A DNA stretch of 64,000 nt from JAUASW01 sp036880965 (lineage in GTDB: Bacteria; Pseudomonadota; Gammaproteobacteria; Burkholderiales; Burkholderiaceae_C). Made by a program: the position numbers and the translations under genes. Positions 24,729 through 33,104 of this stretch are shown here, in pieces (within the stretch, counting starts at the first letter, position 1; each line of letters opens with the position of its first letter). The stretch lies in assembly GCF_036880965.1 (NCBI RefSeq), contig NZ_JBAJMV010000003.1:62001-126000 (forward strand), written 5' to 3'. The notes beneath the pieces were generated by a model that had not been told where the DNA came from, ran no database searches, and worked only from the letters and a program-made list of their open reading frames with translations.

Positions 24729-25922
24729 TCAGAGCTTCAACGCCACCGTGCTTCCAGCGGGCCCGCTGGCGATGCTCAGGCCAATGCCATGGCGCTCGCA
24801 AAGCCGCTGGACGATGGACAGGCCGAAGCCGAAGCCGGCGCTCGCACTTGGACCATCGGCAAAGCCCGGCCCCTCGTCAGTCACCCGCAATTCACCCGCG
24901 CGCCAATCCAGGCGCACCAGGCTGCCTGGCGCATGCTGGGCCGCGTTGCCGAGCAGGTTGCTGACGATCACGGACAGAGCCTCGGCCTGGCCTTGCAAGA
25001 TCAGGCTTGGAGGCAGGTCGATCTCGACCCGCGTCAACGCCGGATGCTGGGCCAGCGCCTGCTCGACCAGCGCGCGCAGATCGAACTCGCGTGGCTCAGG
25101 CAGCGGCGCGTCGCCAGACAAGCTCAGCAGGCTGCGCACCGTCAGCGCCATGTGACGGCTGGCTTCGCGGATGCGCGCCAGGGGGGCCTGGGCATGCGCC
25201 GGCAGTTCGCCGCGCGCCTGCATCAGCTCGGCCGCGTTTGCGATCACGGCCATCGGCGTGCGCAACTCATGGCTGGCGTCGCGGCCAAAGGCCTTCTCGC
25301 GCTCGGCAAATTCCTTGTTGCGCTGCCAGGCCTGACGCAGGCTCTCGGCCAGCCGCCCGATCTCATTCGGCGGATAGCTGGCGGGATCGATGAGGGACGC
25401 AGCGCCCGGCTCGGCATCGCGAAGCGCCCGATCCAGGCGTGCCAGGGGTTGCGTTGCCTGTCGCGCCAGCCACCAACCCAGGGCCGTCGAAGCCAGCAGC
25501 AGCGCCGCACACAACTGCCCCAATCGACTCAGAAGCTGCGCCCTTTGCGGCCGCACCTGCAGCTGGCTGCTGACCTCGGCCACCAGCCAGACCTGCGGCT
25601 CCTGCACTTGCAGCAGGTGGTAGTGGCGACCTTCGCTGCCGGCGAACTCGCGCCGCCTGGGCTCGGCGGCGAAAGCCGCAGCCAGATCATTCGGAAAACT
25701 GGCCGTACTGGCATGCAGGCTGACGAACCTGCGCAAGGGCGAGGTGCCCGGTTGAGCCTGCAGATGCTCAGCCTCCTCGGCCAGCATGCGCTCGAAGAAA
25801 CTGTCTTCCACCGTGTACATCATCGCCAGCGACAACAGCACGAAGAGCGCGCAGATGAAGAGGCTCAGGGCGGCGAAAGCCAGGACGATGCGTTGCTGCA
25901 AGGAACTTGCTCGCGTCCTCAT
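24729..25922 (-). CDS. Sensor histidine kinase (OmpR-system partner)
   Basis: A 397-residue membrane kinase. Helices near 10-35 and 135-155 enclose a periplasmic sensor of about 100 residues. Then come a HAMP-like linker, H-box FGRDASHELRTPMAVI, N-box SNLLGNAAQHAP, and G-boxes DEGPGFADG and FGFGLSIVQRL. The ATG at 25922 overlaps the stop of the response regulator (ATGA), so regulator and kinase are co-translated. The regulator gene, in turn, follows the DJ-1-type gene by nine bases. The signal is unknown, and the periplasmic DJ-1-type protein of the same operon is a candidate partner. Confidence 0.88.
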   Translation of the reverse strand: MRTRASSLQQRIVLAFAALSLFICALFVLLSLAMMYTVEDSFFERMLAEEAEHLQAQPGTSPLRRFVSLHASTASFPNDLAAAFAAEPRRREFAGSEGRHYHLLQVQEPQVWLVAEVSSQLQVRPQRAQLLSRLGQLCAALLLASTALGWWLARQATQPLARLDRALRDAEPGAASLIDPASYPPNEIGRLAESLRQAWQRNKEFAEREKAFGRDASHELRTPMAVIANAAELMQARGELPAHAQAPLARIREASRHMALTVRSLLSLSGDAPLPEPREFDLRALVEQALAQHPALTRVEIDLPPSLILQGQAEALSVIVSNLLGNAAQHAPGSLVRLDWRAGELRVTDEGPGFADGPSASAGFGFGLSIVQRLCERHGIGLSIASGPAGSTVALKL

Positions 25923-26614
25923 GACGCAGGCTCCAGCCTGTAGCCCTGGCCCGCTACCGTGCACAGCATCGGTGGCGCATCAAAGGGCTTGTCCAGCGCC
26001 TGGCGCAGCTGATAGATGTGCGAGCGCAGCGCATCGGAATCAGGCGGCTCATCCCCCCACAACCGCCGCGTCAGCTCATGGCGGCTCATCAAGGCGGGAT
26101 GGACTTCAGCCAGCGCCAGGAGAATCTGCCAGCCCAGCGGCTGCAAGGTCAAGACCTGGCCCTGGCGGCGCGCCACCTGGCGGCGGCGGTCCAGGCTCAA
26201 GTCACCGATCTCCAGCACATGCACCTGCTGCATGCGCGGCCTTGCCGCCATGGCCAGGCAACGCGCGGCCAGTTCGGCGAGCTCGAACGGCTTGGCGAGA
26301 TAGTCGTCCGCGCCAGCCGCAAAGCCGGCCAGCTTGTCGCCCAACTGGTCGCGCGCCGTGAGCATCAGCACGGGCAGATGCCTGTCCGCCGTGGCGCGCA
26401 ACTGCTCGCAGACCTGCAGGCCATCGAGCCGGGGCAGGTTGAGGTCGAGCAGCACCAGGTCGTAGTGCTGCGCCAAGGCCATGTCCAGGCCCAGCTTGCC
26501 GTCACCCGCGCAATCGACCCGGTGCCCTTGCAGGCCCAGGTACTCGGCGATGGTGTCGCAAAGCGCCGCATGGTCTTCTATCAGCAGGATATTGAGGCGC
26601 GCAGTGCTGGACAT
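25919..26614 (-). CDS. OmpR/PhoB-family response regulator
   Basis: A 231-residue regulator. The receiver domain has acidic E13/D14, phospho-acceptor D57 and K108 (YLAKPF). The winged-helix DNA-binding domain covers about 135-228, with the recognition region SDALRSHIYQLRQALD and the closing hairpin CTVAGQGYRLEP. It is co-transcribed with the DJ-1/TPR gene upstream and the kinase downstream. A likely target is the 11-bp direct repeat at 27824-27842 in front of its own operon. Confidence 0.92.
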   Translation of the reverse strand: MSSTARLNILLIEDHAALCDTIAEYLGLQGHRVDCAGDGKLGLDMALAQHYDLVLLDLNLPRLDGLQVCEQLRATADRHLPVLMLTARDQLGDKLAGFAAGADDYLAKPFELAELAARCLAMAARPRMQQVHVLEIGDLSLDRRRQVARRQGQVLTLQPLGWQILLALAEVHPALMSRHELTRRLWGDEPPDSDALRSHIYQLRQALDKPFDAPPMLCTVAGQGYRLEPAS

Positions 26615-26623
26615 GGCAAGGGC

Positions 26624-27772
26624 TCAGGCCTCCAGTTCGGTCAGCAATTGTCGCGCCCGCGGGCTGCTCGGCTGCTTGTCCAGGAAAGCCTTCAAGAGTG
26701 CAATCGCCTCAGCCTTCTGGCCGACCTTGACCAATGTGCGTGCCAGCGCCGTGTTGACGCCCGCATGCGTGGGCACGCTTTCCTGCGCATGGCGCAGCAG
26801 GCTCACGGCGATGGCGAGGCGCTCGGGCGACGTCTCGGTCTCGCTGAGCAAGTGGCCGTAGCCACCCATCAGGATGGGCTGGTAGCGGGCCGGCCGGGCC
26901 GCCAGGGCGGCACGCGCGCCCGCCGGATTGCCGGCCAGATGCAGCTCGATCAGCTCCAGCGTCGCTTCTTCCACGCCCGGCTCGCGCGGCGCGGGCTTGC
27001 GGCCCAACGCTTCCAGTACGGCCTCCACCATCGTCGGCGTGGCCAAGGGATTCTGGCCGGTGATCAGGCGCTCGTCGCGCACCACCAGCGGCAGCATCAG
27101 GCCACGCGACTCGTAGCGCGCACCCCGCTCACGCAAGGCGTCTTCCAGCATGAAGGGGAAGCGCTCCAGCAGGCCCTTGGAGAAGCGACGGTCCTCGGCA
27201 TTGCTGAAGCCGGTGACCCGCCGGCCGTGCAGGAGCGAGCTGCCATTGGCCAGCTTCACGTTGAGCAGCGCAGCCGGGCCATGGCAGACCGCACCCAGCA
27301 CGCCGCCCTGGTCATGGATCCGGCCCAGCAGATCCTGCAAGGCCTGGTTCGAATGCAGGTCGAACATCGGGCCCTTGCCACCGATCACAACGGCAGCCGC
27401 ATACTCGCCGGACTTCAAGTTGGCGATGGGCAAGGTGGCCTGCAGGCGGGCCATCAAGGCAGGGTCTGCTTGCGCACGAACCGCCGCGCTTTCATCCGCC
27501 TGCTCACCCAGCACCGCGCCGCCCTTGGGGCTGGCGATATCGAAAGCCAGGCCGTTGGCCTTCAGGACTTCGGCGGCGAGCGCGAACTCATGGAAGTCGT
27601 AACCGAGCTTGCCCTTGTCTTCGGGCTGCCCCTGGCTGCTGAGCACCAGCAGCACGCGCTGCTCTGCCTTCGGTGCCGCGGCAGCAACAAGCGACGGTGC
27701 CGCGATGAGACCAAGCGAAAGCGCCGCGAGGCCGGCGTGCGCCAGCAGGCGGCGAGGGAGGGAAAGCGTCAT
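26624..27772 (-). CDS. Exported DJ-1/PfpI-family protein with C-terminal TPR-like region
   Basis: A 382-residue protein. The signal peptide (LLAHAGLAALSLGLIAAP) predicts a periplasmic location, unusual for the mostly cytoplasmic DJ-1/PfpI superfamily. The class I amidotransferase-like domain (about 38-235) has the nucleophile elbow GAVCHGPAALL, with His directly after Cys as in DJ-1/PfpI and Hsp31-type enzymes, and an AVVIGGKGPMFDL loop. The C-terminal ~110 residues are helical and TPR-like (VNTALARTLVKVGQKAEAIALL, split as TALARTLVKVGQ and KAEAIALLKAFL). Possible roles are glyoxalase III, deglycase or protease-like activity. It is first gene of the operon with the two-component system. Confidence 0.82.
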   Translation of the reverse strand: MTLSLPRRLLAHAGLAALSLGLIAAPSLVAAAAPKAEQRVLLVLSSQGQPEDKGKLGYDFHEFALAAEVLKANGLAFDIASPKGGAVLGEQADESAAVRAQADPALMARLQATLPIANLKSGEYAAAVVIGGKGPMFDLHSNQALQDLLGRIHDQGGVLGAVCHGPAALLNVKLANGSSLLHGRRVTGFSNAEDRRFSKGLLERFPFMLEDALRERGARYESRGLMLPLVVRDERLITGQNPLATPTMVEAVLEALGRKPAPREPGVEEATLELIELHLAGNPAGARAALAARPARYQPILMGGYGHLLSETETSPERLAIAVSLLRHAQESVPTHAGVNTALARTLVKVGQKAEAIALLKAFLDKQPSSPRARQLLTELEA

Positions 27773-27823
27773 GGGAGCTCCGCAGATGGAATGAACAAGA
27801 AGGTCTGCAGGCTACGGAGCTCC

Positions 27824-27842
27824 GCGTGAAGCGGGCGTGAAG
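27824..27842. promoter_or_regulatory. Direct repeat GCGTGAAG, 11-bp period (candidate OmpR-type operator)
   Basis: GCGTGAAG occurs at 27824-27831 and again at 27835-27842, exactly one helical turn apart, the standard arrangement for head-to-tail binding of OmpR-family regulators. It lies 52-70 bp upstream of the DJ-1-type start, in front of the operon that encodes such a regulator. Confidence 0.5.
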
Positions 27843-27853
27843 AGGTTGAGGTT

Positions 27854-28852
27854 TTACCCAGCGTGCGGATAGAGGCCGCGGCTTCGCGCCATCAGCCGTG
27901 TCAGGCCCAGCAAGGCATCGGTGTTGGGCGTGGCCATGCCCAGCCGCTGGCCGATCTCGCGCACCGCACCGACCAGGGCATCGAGCTCCAGCGGCCGGCC
28001 GGCTTCGGCGTCCTGCAGCATCGAGGTCTTGAAGGCGCCCAGCTTGCGCGTGACCTCGTGGCGCTGCTCGGGCGTCTGCTCGATGGCGCAACCGATGCGC
28101 GCGCCGATCGCCTGCGCCTCCAGCATCACGCGGGTGACAAAGCCGCGCACCAGCTCGTCGTCGAGGATCTTGTCGCCGGTCGCGCCGGTCAGCGCCGAGA
28201 TCGGGTTGAAGGTCATATTGCCCCAGAGCTTGAACCAGATGTCGCGCTGGATGTGCTCGGAGAGCGTCGCCTCGAAGCCGGCGCGCTGCAAGAGTGCCAC
28301 CCACTGCTCCAGCTCGGCCGGACGCCCGCCCGACGGCGAGCCCACGATCAGCCCCGCGCCCATCTTGTGCTGCACCAGACCCGGCTCGCTGACGCTGCAA
28401 CTCGCGTGAACCACGCAGCCGATCACGCGCTCGGCCGGTATCAGCGCCGCAATGCGGCCGCCGGTATCGACCGACTCCAGCTGCCAGCCCTGGCCCTCGC
28501 CGGCCAGGCCCTGGAAGAACCACCAGGGCACGCCATTCATCGCCACCAGCACGCGGGTCTCGGGGCCCAGCAGCCGGGCCACGGCCGGCGCAACGGCAGC
28601 CAGCGCCGGACCCTTGACGGCCACGATGACCAGGTCCTGCGGCCCCAGTCCAGCCGCGTCGCCGCTTGCATTCACCGGCACGGTGACGCGCTGGCCACCG
28701 ATGTCCAGCCGCAAGCCCTGTGCTCTCAGCGCTTCAAGCGTGGCGCCCCGCGCCAGCGCGCTCAAATCCACCTCGCCGGCACGGCCCAGCAAGGCGCCTA
28801 TCCAACCACCCACGGCACCTGCGCCGACGATGCAAACCCGCTTTTTTTCCAT
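27854..28852 (-). CDS. Ketopantoate reductase-family oxidoreductase (ApbA/PanE-like)
   Basis: A 332-residue NADPH-dependent enzyme of the 2-dehydropantoate 2-reductase family. The Rossmann motif is GAGAVGGWIG (9-18), then AVKGPALAAVAPAV and VAMNGVPWWFF in the substrate loop. The C-terminal helical domain holds the catalytic-type lysine region WFKLWGNMTFNPISALTG and SMLQDAEAGRPLELD. The tail YPHAG ends at a stop near 27854. AGGAGGG precedes the ATG. The family makes pantoate for coenzyme A, but paralogues act on other 2-oxo acids, so the symbol is withheld. Codons 2-4 contain a run of seven A residues. It is divergent from the peptidase-hydrolase gene. Confidence 0.85.
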   Translation of the reverse strand: MEKKRVCIVGAGAVGGWIGALLGRAGEVDLSALARGATLEALRAQGLRLDIGGQRVTVPVNASGDAAGLGPQDLVIVAVKGPALAAVAPAVARLLGPETRVLVAMNGVPWWFFQGLAGEGQGWQLESVDTGGRIAALIPAERVIGCVVHASCSVSEPGLVQHKMGAGLIVGSPSGGRPAELEQWVALLQRAGFEATLSEHIQRDIWFKLWGNMTFNPISALTGATGDKILDDELVRGFVTRVMLEAQAIGARIGCAIEQTPEQRHEVTRKLGAFKTSMLQDAEAGRPLELDALVGAVREIGQRLGMATPNTDALLGLTRLMARSRGLYPHAG

Positions 28853-28957
28853 CTCTCATCCCTCCTGGGGCCGGAAGTCTCCCACAGCCCATGTTCTAGG
28901 GGCAGGCAAGGCCTGGCACCCGGCCGATGATGCCGGCCACGGCAACAGGAGCGCGCC

Positions 28958-31117
28958 ATGGCCAGCAAGAGCAAGAGCAAGGCTGATGCGAAACAGGGCG
29001 GGCTGCGGCTGCGCATGCTCGACGCGCGCCCCGACCGCCTGGACTTCCGCGACCTGCTCTATCGCGCCCCCCTGCGCTCCTTGCCGCCGCGCTTCCCGGA
29101 CGATGCCGACATCAAGCGCTTCATCCCCGCCTACCTGAAGGCCGGCCTCCTGCTCAACCAAGGCCTGGAGGGCGCCTGCACCGGCTTCGGCCTGGCCTGC
29201 GTGGCCAACTACCTGATGTGGCGCCGCCATGTCGAGAGCGGCGGCAAAGGCAAGTTCGAAGGGGTCAGCGCGCGCATGTTCTATGAGCTGGCGAAGCGCT
29301 ACGACGAATGGCCGGGCACCGACTACGACGGCTCCAGCTGCCGCGGCGCGCTGAAGGGCTGGCACAAGCACGGCGCCTGCGCCGACCGGCTCTGGCCCTA
29401 TCCGCTGGATGCGAACAACAAGCCGATCTTCCAACGTCCGAGCGAAGGCTGGGCGGAAGACGCCGTCACGCGGCCGCTGGGCGTCTACTACCGCATCAAC
29501 CGGCTCTCCATCGTCGACATGCAGGCGGCCATCTGCGAAATCGGCGCCGTCTACTGCTCGGGCTCGGCCCACGACGGCTGGGACAACTGCGGCAAGCGCG
29601 AGAGCGTGGACTCGCATGCCGAGCTGCCCATCATTCCGCCCGAGGTCGACAAGAGCAAGGCGGGCAACCATGCCTTCGCCCTGGTGGGCTACAACGAACA
29701 CGGCTTCATCGTGCAGAACTCCTGGGGCGCCAACTTCGGCGCCAGCGGCTTTGCCGTGCTGCCCTATGCCGACTGGATCGCCAACTCGACCGATGCCTGG
29801 GCCGTGGCCCTGGGCGTGACACTGGCGGCAGCACAGGGCCTGGCCGGTCGTGCCGCAGCCTCGTCCTTCCCGGTCGGCCGGGCACTCGGCGCCTTGCAGC
29901 CGGTGAACAGCGAACACGGCAGCCCGGCAGACGACCCCTGGCCGGTCGACCATCCCTTCAAGCACCACGCCTACCGGCCCTGGCCCAGCGAGCGCGCCTA
30001 CCGGCACAGCCTGGTGATGGGTGGCGAAGGCCTGCTGGTCGTCAGCGACCTCACCCGTGACATGACTGATCGCGAGGGCCACGCCGCCGAGCTGCTGAGC
30101 GAGGCGCCGCTGCGCTGGTGGAAGGCGGCCAGGAAGCCCAAGACCCTGAAGCTTGCGGTCTATGCGCTCGGCGGCCTGTACGGCGAAGCCGAGGCGATAC
30201 GCCGCATCCGCGTGCTGGCGCCCTGCTTCGAGGCCAACGGGATCTACCCGGTCTTCATCGCCTGGAAGAACGGCATCGGCGAGGCGCTCTCGCAAGTGGC
30301 TGAGGACTGGCGCCGCCGCACGGCGGGCGAAGGCCGCGAAGGCACGCTGATGGCCAGCCAGGGCGAGGCCCGCGACCGGGCGCTGGAGGTCGCCGCGCGC
30401 ACGCTGGCCCGCGGCATCTGGAGCGAGATGCGCGAGAACGCGGCGGCCGCGTCAGCGCCAGGACATGTGCTGGACCTGCTGGTCAGCCGGCTCACCGAGC
30501 TGCAGGCCCGGCTCGGCCAGGCGGGCGCCAGCCTGGAGCTGCACTGGATCGCCCATTCGGCCGGCAGCATCCTGCTCGGCCATGGCCTGACGCGCATCAG
30601 TGACAGCGGCGCGCCGCTGAGGCTGAGCAGCTGCAACCTGTTCGCGCCGGCCTGTTCGATGGCCTTTGCCAACAAGCACTGGCTGGCGGCCGACGCCGCC
30701 GGCGTGCTCAGCCTGGACCGACTGCACCTGCACCTGCTCAGCGATGCCAACGAGCAGGCCGACGGCCTGCCCAGCGCCGCCGAGCCGGTCTATGGCAAGA
30801 GCCTGCTCTACCTGGTGTCGCGCGCCCTGGAAGACGAGCGCAGGCAAGCGCTGCTGGGCCTGGCCGCCGCCCACGATGCCAGGCACTGGGACGGCGCTGG
30901 GGCCGACGAGGTGGCGCGCTGGGCCAAGGCCTTCGGCCGCCGCGCCGCGAGCCACACCCACGTCATCGGCAGCACCAAGGTGCGCACGACCAAGGCGCTG
31001 GACCAGACCAGCGCCGGCCACGCCAGCTTCGACCGCAACCTCGACCTCCTGAGCCAGACCCTGCAATACATCAAGGGCGGCCGACTGGCCGCCGAACTGG
31101 AGTGGCTGGACTTCTGA
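28958..31117 (+). CDS. Papain-type (C1) peptidase fused to an alpha/beta-hydrolase-like domain
   Basis: A 719-residue protein without a signal peptide. The N-terminal part (about 20-290) is a C1 peptidase with a full catalytic set: Gln68 and Cys74 in NQGLEGACTGFG, His238 in GNHAFALVGY and Asn254 in VQNSWGANFG. The C-terminal part (about 390-700) looks like an alpha/beta hydrolase: a core strand LAVYALGGLYGE, the segment NGIYPVFIAWKNG, and a nucleophile elbow HWIAHSAGS with Ser534. AGGAG precedes the ATG. The lack of an export signal suggests a cytoplasmic role or non-classical secretion. It stands alone between a divergent reductase gene and the LytS-like kinase. The function of the fusion is unknown to me. 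Confidence 0.85.
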   Translation: MASKSKSKADAKQGGLRLRMLDARPDRLDFRDLLYRAPLRSLPPRFPDDADIKRFIPAYLKAGLLLNQGLEGACTGFGLACVANYLMWRRHVESGGKGKFEGVSARMFYELAKRYDEWPGTDYDGSSCRGALKGWHKHGACADRLWPYPLDANNKPIFQRPSEGWAEDAVTRPLGVYYRINRLSIVDMQAAICEIGAVYCSGSAHDGWDNCGKRESVDSHAELPIIPPEVDKSKAGNHAFALVGYNEHGFIVQNSWGANFGASGFAVLPYADWIANSTDAWAVALGVTLAAAQGLAGRAAASSFPVGRALGALQPVNSEHGSPADDPWPVDHPFKHHAYRPWPSERAYRHSLVMGGEGLLVVSDLTRDMTDREGHAAELLSEAPLRWWKAARKPKTLKLAVYALGGLYGEAEAIRRIRVLAPCFEANGIYPVFIAWKNGIGEALSQVAEDWRRRTAGEGREGTLMASQGEARDRALEVAARTLARGIWSEMRENAAAASAPGHVLDLLVSRLTELQARLGQAGASLELHWIAHSAGSILLGHGLTRISDSGAPLRLSSCNLFAPACSMAFANKHWLAADAAGVLSLDRLHLHLLSDANEQADGLPSAAEPVYGKSLLYLVSRALEDERRQALLGLAAAHDARHWDGAGADEVARWAKAFGRRAASHTHVIGSTKVRTTKALDQTSAGHASFDRNLDLLSQTLQYIKGGRLAAELEWLDF

Positions 31118-31211
31118 ACTGAAGGCCGGAGCGCTGCGGCCAAGGGGCGAAAGCCCGGCCGGCTGGGGCGAAGCGCCCGCGTCAAGGCGAGCGCGCCCTT
31201 ATGCTGCGCGG

Positions 31212-32279
31212 ATGCTGGAGCCAAGACAAGACGGGAAGAAGCGGGTCCTGTGGCCCTGGGCCTATGCCGCATTTGTGCTGGCCGTGGCCTTGCTGCGCAG
31301 CCTCTCGGAGCTGCAGCACTACCTGGCCCGCGGTGGCGAGCATGCCTGGGAGCCCTTTCTGTGGGAGCTGAGCTCGGCGGCGCTGACCGGGCCGCTCTCC
31401 GTCCTTGTCTATCACTGGCATGTGGCCGGCATCGGTGCGCCGCTGCTGCGCCAGGTGCGGCGCCATGCCGGCGGCGCCCTGCTCTACATGCTGGCCCATG
31501 TGGGCGGCATGTTCGGCATCCGCTTTGCCGTCTATGCACTGATGCAGGTCGACTACGACGCCGGCACGGTCTGGAGCGTGCTGGGCTACGAGGCGGGCAA
31601 GGACTTCATCGGCTACACGCTGACCGTGGCCATCTGTCATGGCCTGTTCCACATGCAGCAGAGTGCGCGGCTTCGCGCCGAGCTGGCCGAGGCGCGGCTC
31701 GCACGGCTGACCGAGCAAGTCCAGCCGCATTTCCTCTTCAACACCTTGAACCTGATTTCTTCGGTGATGTACGAGGACGTGAAGAAGGCCGACCGGCTCT
31801 TGTGCCGTCTGGCTGATCTTCTGCGCTCCGCGCTGGCCGCCCAGCAGCAGGGCTGGCACAGCTTGCAGCAGGAGCTGACGCTGATCGAACCCTACCTGGA
31901 GTTGATGCAGGCCCGCTTTGGCGACAGGCTGCAGGTGCATTGGCGGATCGAGCCGCAAGCCCAGGCCTGGTCGGTTCCCTCGCTCTTGCTGCTCAACCCG
32001 GTGGAGAACGCGATCAAGCACGACGTGGCCTTGAGCCGCGGCACGGTCTCGTTGCGGCTGGAGGCCGGCCTGATCGGCGATGGCAAGCAGTTGCGCATCT
32101 GCGTGCACAACAGCGGCGTGGTCGCCGAGCGGCTCGAACGCGAAGGCGGCCTCGGCCTGGCCAATCTGCGCCAGCGCCTGCAGGCGGCCTATGGTGCGGG
32201 CGCATCCATGCAGATCGGCCCCGCGGCTGACGGCGGCACGGCGCTGGAGCTGCTGCTGCCCGCGCGAGGTGCCGCATGA
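31212..32279 (+). CDS. LytS/AlgZ-type sensor histidine kinase
   Basis: A 355-residue membrane kinase. About four helices in the first 165 residues, a short coiled linker (ARLRAELAEARLARLTEQV), and the His_kinase domain with QPHFLFNTLNLISS carrying the phospho-accepting His. An HATPase follows with NPVENAIKHDV and the G-box GGLGLANLRQRL. This kinase type pairs with LytTR regulators, and such a gene begins inside its stop codon (ATGA at 32276-32279). An alternative ATG is at 31201 in another frame and is ignored. The membrane domain does not match the 5TM-LYT sensor by eye. Confidence 0.9.
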   Translation: MLEPRQDGKKRVLWPWAYAAFVLAVALLRSLSELQHYLARGGEHAWEPFLWELSSAALTGPLSVLVYHWHVAGIGAPLLRQVRRHAGGALLYMLAHVGGMFGIRFAVYALMQVDYDAGTVWSVLGYEAGKDFIGYTLTVAICHGLFHMQQSARLRAELAEARLARLTEQVQPHFLFNTLNLISSVMYEDVKKADRLLCRLADLLRSALAAQQQGWHSLQQELTLIEPYLELMQARFGDRLQVHWRIEPQAQAWSVPSLLLLNPVENAIKHDVALSRGTVSLRLEAGLIGDGKQLRICVHNSGVVAERLEREGGLGLANLRQRLQAAYGAGASMQIGPAADGGTALELLLPARGAA

Positions 32280-33013
32280 AGCTCCTGATCGTTGACGATG
32301 AAGCGCCGGCCCGCGCCAAGCTGAGCCGGCTCCTTCGCGATGAGGCCGACGTGAAGTGGCTCGGCGAAGCGTCCGATGCCGACGAGGCCTTGCTGGCGCT
32401 GCAGGCTCAGCCCGATATAGACGCCCTGATCCTGGACATCCAGATGCCGGGCCGGACCGGCCTGGATCTCGCCATGCAGCTGCTGCAGGAGCGCCCCGAG
32501 CTGGCCTGCCTGTTCTGCACGGCCTACGACGAGCATGCCTTGCAGGCTTTCGACCTCCATGCGGTGGACTATCTGCTCAAGCCCTTCACGCCGGAGCGAC
32601 TGAGCACCGCCCTGCAACGCTTGCGTGGCCGCTTGCAGCAGCGTGCAGCGCCCGCGAAGGGCGGGCTTGTCAGCGCCTTGCAGCAGCTGCAGCCGGCTGC
32701 GGGGCACTGGCTGGTGGAGCGGCGCGGCGCCTTGCGGAAGTTGGCCTTGGCTGATATCGAATGGGTGGCCACGGCCGACAACTACATCGAGCTGCATGCG
32801 CCGCCCGAGACCTATCTCGAACGGCGAACGCTGGCCGACTTTCTCGCGCACCCGGCCACCGCCGGCTTCGTCCGCGTGCACAGGGGCCATGCGGTGAACG
32901 CCAGCCACATCAAGCAGATCGCAGCGCTGCCGCATGGTGAAGCGCAACTCACACTCAGCAGCGGCCAAGAGCTGCGTGTCTCACGCAGCTACCGCGATCA
33001 GTTGCGCTGCTGA
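32276..33013 (+). CDS. LytTR-family response regulator
   Basis: A 245-residue regulator. The receiver domain has D7/D8, phospho-acceptor D54 (LILDIQMPG) and K102 (YLLKPF). The LytTR DNA-binding domain spans about 140-245, seen in DIEWVATADNYIELHA, FVRVHRGHAVNASHIKQI and LSSGQELRVSRSYRDQL. It overlaps the kinase stop by four bases. LytTR targets are usually imperfect direct repeats spaced about 11 bp; I did not find a convincing pair in the flanks, so the regulon is unknown. Confidence 0.93.
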   Translation: MKLLIVDDEAPARAKLSRLLRDEADVKWLGEASDADEALLALQAQPDIDALILDIQMPGRTGLDLAMQLLQERPELACLFCTAYDEHALQAFDLHAVDYLLKPFTPERLSTALQRLRGRLQQRAAPAKGGLVSALQQLQPAAGHWLVERRGALRKLALADIEWVATADNYIELHAPPETYLERRTLADFLAHPATAGFVRVHRGHAVNASHIKQIAALPHGEAQLTLSSGQELRVSRSYRDQLRC

Positions 33014-33104
33014 GTTCGCTGCCCGCCATGCGGCTGGCCCCAAGGCCGGTGCGACTGGCCACAGAAGGCTCGTCGCACGCAGACAAGCCCGCGATGCTGC
33101 GGCC

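Noticed and set aside
28841..28850. The A7 run in codons 2-4 of the ketopantoate reductase-like gene as a phase-variation switch.
   Set aside because: Seven A residues near a start are short for slippage-based switching, and the Glu-Lys-Lys codons explain it.
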